Assembly: GCA_030424595.1 (NCBI GenBank)
Contig: JAUHWG010000042.1
Coordinates: 1-64,000 of the forward strand
From: Polyangia bacterium
GTDB taxonomy: Bacteria > Myxococcota_A > Polyangia > Nannocystales > Nannocystaceae
Direction: 5' to 3'
DNA length: 64,000 nucleotides
The notes under the pieces were generated by a model. The model made no database searches. It was not told the origin of the DNA and saw nothing but the letters and a program-made list of their open reading frames with translations. Both the position numbers and the translations under genes were made by a program. This document shows, in pieces, positions 62,186 through 64,000 of the stretch; position 1 is the stretch's first letter; every line of letters begins with the position of its first letter.

Positions 62186-63424
62186 GTGCGGGTCGAGGCG
62201 ACCTTCGCGGTCGGCGAGTACAAGATCGAGGTCCTCAGCGCCCGCGACTCCACGGGGCTCGAGGCCTGGCTGCGCCAGCACGACTACGCGATCCCTGCCG
62301 GCGCCGAGCGGCTCCTGCGGCCCTACGTCCAGGCGGGGATGTACTTCTTCGTGGCGAAGGTCGACATCAAGAAGGTCCGGACAATAGACGGCAAAGCTGG
62401 CAGCAGGGCGATCCTCTCGCCGCTGCGGTTCCACTACGACAGCCCCAACTTCACCCTGCCGGTCCGCCTCGGCCTGATCAACGCCGGCGCCGTCCAGGAC
62501 CTTATCGTCCACGTTCTCGCCCGTGGCGATCGCTACGAGGTCGCCAACTACGCCAACATCGCGATCCCCACCAACATCGACGTCCACGAGCGGACCCGCG
62601 ACGCCTTCGGTCAGTTCTACGCGGCGCTCTTTGACCGTGTGAGCGCCCAACACCCAGGCGCTGTCGTCACCGAGTACGCATGGTCTGTCACCAAGTGCGA
62701 CCCCTGTCCCGCTCCGCCGCTCGACGAGGTCGAGCTCGCGACCCTCGGCGCGGATGTTCTCCCCGCGCCTGCGCCGAAACCTGGGGTGCCCGAGGGGTTT
62801 GTCGAGCCCTTCGCGATCACCCGCCTGCACGCCCGCTACGGCCGCGAGAACCTCGGCCAAGACATGGTCTTTCGCAGCGCTCCGCCGATCGTCGGGGGCC
62901 TCGACGCTTCACCCTGGGCCGACTACGGCCCGCCCACAGAGGATCGCTTTCAGGCCCGCTACGTGATCCGCCACCCGTGGGAGGGGCCGATCGATTGCGC
63001 AAACCCGAACCGCGGGGTGTGGGGCCCGCCCCCGGATAACGTCGAAGCGTCGCCCGGACCCGTCGCCGCGACCGGGCTGGCCTTCGTAGCTCGCAGCGCG
63101 AACCTGGCGGGCTTCCTCGCCGGGGATACGCCGATGAGAGAGCTCCTCGCGACGGCGACGCTACCCCCGGGGCCTGCCCCCGCGAAGACCTATGCGGGCG
63201 GCTTTGCCAACGTTGTCCCCCTCTCTCCCACGGCACGAGAGCCAAAACCAGAGCCAGAACCAGAGCCAGGGGTTACTCTCGGCCCCGCGAGTGCAGAGCC
63301 AGAGCCGAGCGCGAGCGGGTGCTCGCGCTGTTCGGTCGAGCCGACCGGTGACCCCTACAGCGCGCTCGCCATGGGCCTCACGCTGGGGCTCGTGCTCCGC
63401 CGACGCCAGCGCGGAGCGCCCTAG
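62186..63424 (+). CDS. DUF2330 protein, 3' fragment (frameshifted)
   Basis: Continues the DUF2330 domain (FAVGEYKIEVLSARDSTGLEAWLRQHDYAIPAGAERLL; YFFVAKVDIKKV; LSPLRFHYDSPNFTLPVRLGLINA). A GTG at 62186 is the first start codon in this frame, but the coding frame is open from about 62112, before it, so no independent gene is implied. The tail has an Ala/Pro linker, a PEPEPEPG stretch and a hydrophobic end with Arg (LGLVLRRRQRGAP). These features fit a surface protein with a C-terminal sorting-type anchor (CSRCSVEPTGDP... then helix and RRR). Confidence 0.85.
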   Translation: MRVEATFAVGEYKIEVLSARDSTGLEAWLRQHDYAIPAGAERLLRPYVQAGMYFFVAKVDIKKVRTIDGKAGSRAILSPLRFHYDSPNFTLPVRLGLINAGAVQDLIVHVLARGDRYEVANYANIAIPTNIDVHERTRDAFGQFYAALFDRVSAQHPGAVVTEYAWSVTKCDPCPAPPLDEVELATLGADVLPAPAPKPGVPEGFVEPFAITRLHARYGRENLGQDMVFRSAPPIVGGLDASPWADYGPPTEDRFQARYVIRHPWEGPIDCANPNRGVWGPPPDNVEASPGPVAATGLAFVARSANLAGFLAGDTPMRELLATATLPPGPAPAKTYAGGFANVVPLSPTAREPKPEPEPEPGVTLGPASAEPEPSASGCSRCSVEPTGDPYSALAMGLTLGLVLRRRQRGAP

Positions 63425-63585
63425 GAGCCCGTCGCAAAAGTCCCGCGCGCTCTCCAGCCCTCGTCGCCCCTCTCGGCCCCGCCGAAACTTGCGGTACGGC
63501 CCGGTACAGCGGCGGTTCGTCGAAGCCGAGAGGGGCAACGATCGCGGCGCGAGAGCCCACGGGACTTTTGCCACGGGCTGCTAGC
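63424..63585 (+). repeat. Palindromic repeat family 1, full copy D
   Basis: The best copy. Outer arms GGAGCCCGTCGCAAAAGTCC and its partner near 63548-63580 (GGGACTTTTGCCACGGGCTG) pair over ~34 bp. Inner arms CGTCGCCCCTCTCGGC and GCCGAGAGGGGCAACG pair next, with a GTACGGCCCGGTAC core. The whole element can form one long hairpin. Confidence 0.85.
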
Positions 63586-63775
63586 CCTAAAATAAGCGCT
63601 GGTGTGAAACCGCCCCCCAGTTCCGTGTAGAAGTGCGCTCACGCGGACTTTTGCCGCCCGAGTGCTCGGGCGCGGGTGAAGGCTCACCTTCTGCTTGACG
63701 ACGGGCGGAGCTCGGAGGCTGAAGGCGGGCGGGCGAGGGGCGACGAGGCGGGGCCCTCGCGACGCGGGTCCTCCC
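63580..63775 (-). repeat. Dispersed GC-rich repeat, family 2, copy 3 (inverted)
   Basis: Its reverse complement matches the copy at 1-180, including the AAATAAGCGCT end (63590-63600). It abuts the family 1 element directly. Confidence 0.75.
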
Positions 63776-64000
63776 ATGCCACGTGCTCGCCACGGGTCAA
63801 GCTGAGCTGCTTGAAGAGACAGGGTACGCGTGTCTCCGCGCGAGGCACGGGTCCTCCCGCTGCGTCCCACCCGTCGCCCCTCGCTCGCCCGAGCGAGTCT
63901 GTCGGCGCTCCGCTTGCGGGTACGTGGATCGCTTGCTCGCGTAGGTCTTCGCTCGGTACGTGCTCGTCGCGACTCTCGACGATGATGAGAAACAACGCGC
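63776..64000. other. Window-end region, no gene assigned
   Basis: A minus-strand frame (63684-63995, MFLIIVESRDEHVPSEDLREQ...) crosses the repeat. Its start region looks slightly protein-like, but most of it lies in repeated DNA, so I treat it as unproven. Confidence 0.35.

Noticed and set aside
63684..63995. A 103-codon minus-strand ORF at the window end
   Set aside because: Largely inside a dispersed repeat; repeated translations of this element can mimic a conserved protein.

Overview
The window looks like chromosomal DNA from a myxobacterium, most likely of the Nannocystis/Plesiocystis/Enhygromyxa group. The evidence is high GC with strong G/C third-position bias, many lipoproteins with Ser/Thr/Asp-rich linkers after the lipobox, several eukaryotic-type Ser/Thr kinases (one with TPRs, one with a BRCT-like tail), a PilT-type ATPase, a caspase-like protein, and LytS/LytTR signalling. 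This assignment is inferred from gene content and style, not from a marker gene. No rRNA, tRNA or CRISPR array was found by eye.

Layout. 0.2-9 kb: a small membrane protein, two lipoproteins and a 2009-residue alpha-2-macroglobulin-like lipoprotein. 9-20 kb: a short lipoprotein, a group II intron 3'-end relic (10.2 kb), a kinase-TPR protein, a Kv-type potassium channel with a zinc ribbon, a caspase-like lipoprotein, two lipoproteins, a LysR regulator and a beta-propeller-like lipoprotein. 20-31 kb: an M28 peptidase, a protein of unknown function behind two palindromic sites, a TfoX-N protein, a tightly coupled operon (57-residue peptide, initiating sugar transferase, LytS kinase, LytTR regulator), a ferritin-like protein, a LysM/M74 endopeptidase with a GST-like protein, and a LigD-type polymerase domain. 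31-39 kb: a vWA lipoprotein, a UbiA-type protein, a mono-heme lipoprotein, a helical protein, and a PDZ-like protein split by a probable frameshift.

38.8-43 kb is a scar and island. A truncated gene abuts an IS91-type transposase remnant bracketed by ~135-bp direct repeats. Visibly lower-GC DNA follows, with a frameshifted lipoprotein gene, an L-domain/LRR-like lipoprotein, a HExxH lipoprotein and a protein that appears to lose its 3' end at the boundary. 43-54 kb returns to high GC: a second M74 endopeptidase, a kinase-BRCT fusion, a polysaccharide deacetylase, an alginate-lyase-like lipoprotein, a rhomboid protease with zinc ribbons, and another kinase. 54-64 kb: a PilT-like ATPase with a doubled N-terminal domain, the fused RiPP system described next, a cation/Ca exchanger, a tail-anchored GST, a frameshifted DUF2330 protein and repeats.

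The most notable system is at 56.0-58.8 kb. A 72-residue putative precursor peptide is followed by a perfect 18-bp-stem hairpin and then a 797-residue protein. Its N-terminal half reads as a graspetide-type ATP-grasp ligase (GwsG-like). Its C-terminal half reads as the partner SPASM-like protein (GwsS-like). So the two normally separate grasp-with-spasm maturases appear as one polypeptide. A perfect 10-bp inverted repeat lies upstream of the precursor gene.

Two dispersed intergenic repeat families recur across the window: a ~155-bp near-perfect palindrome mostly at gene 3' ends, and a ~180-bp GC-rich element. Many 9- and 12-bp minisatellites occur in frame inside genes and between them. Three genes (36.6-38.3, 39.6-40.2 and 61.7-63.4 kb) are each broken by what looks like a single-base deletion in or beside short G/C runs. 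These could be real decay or assembly indels.
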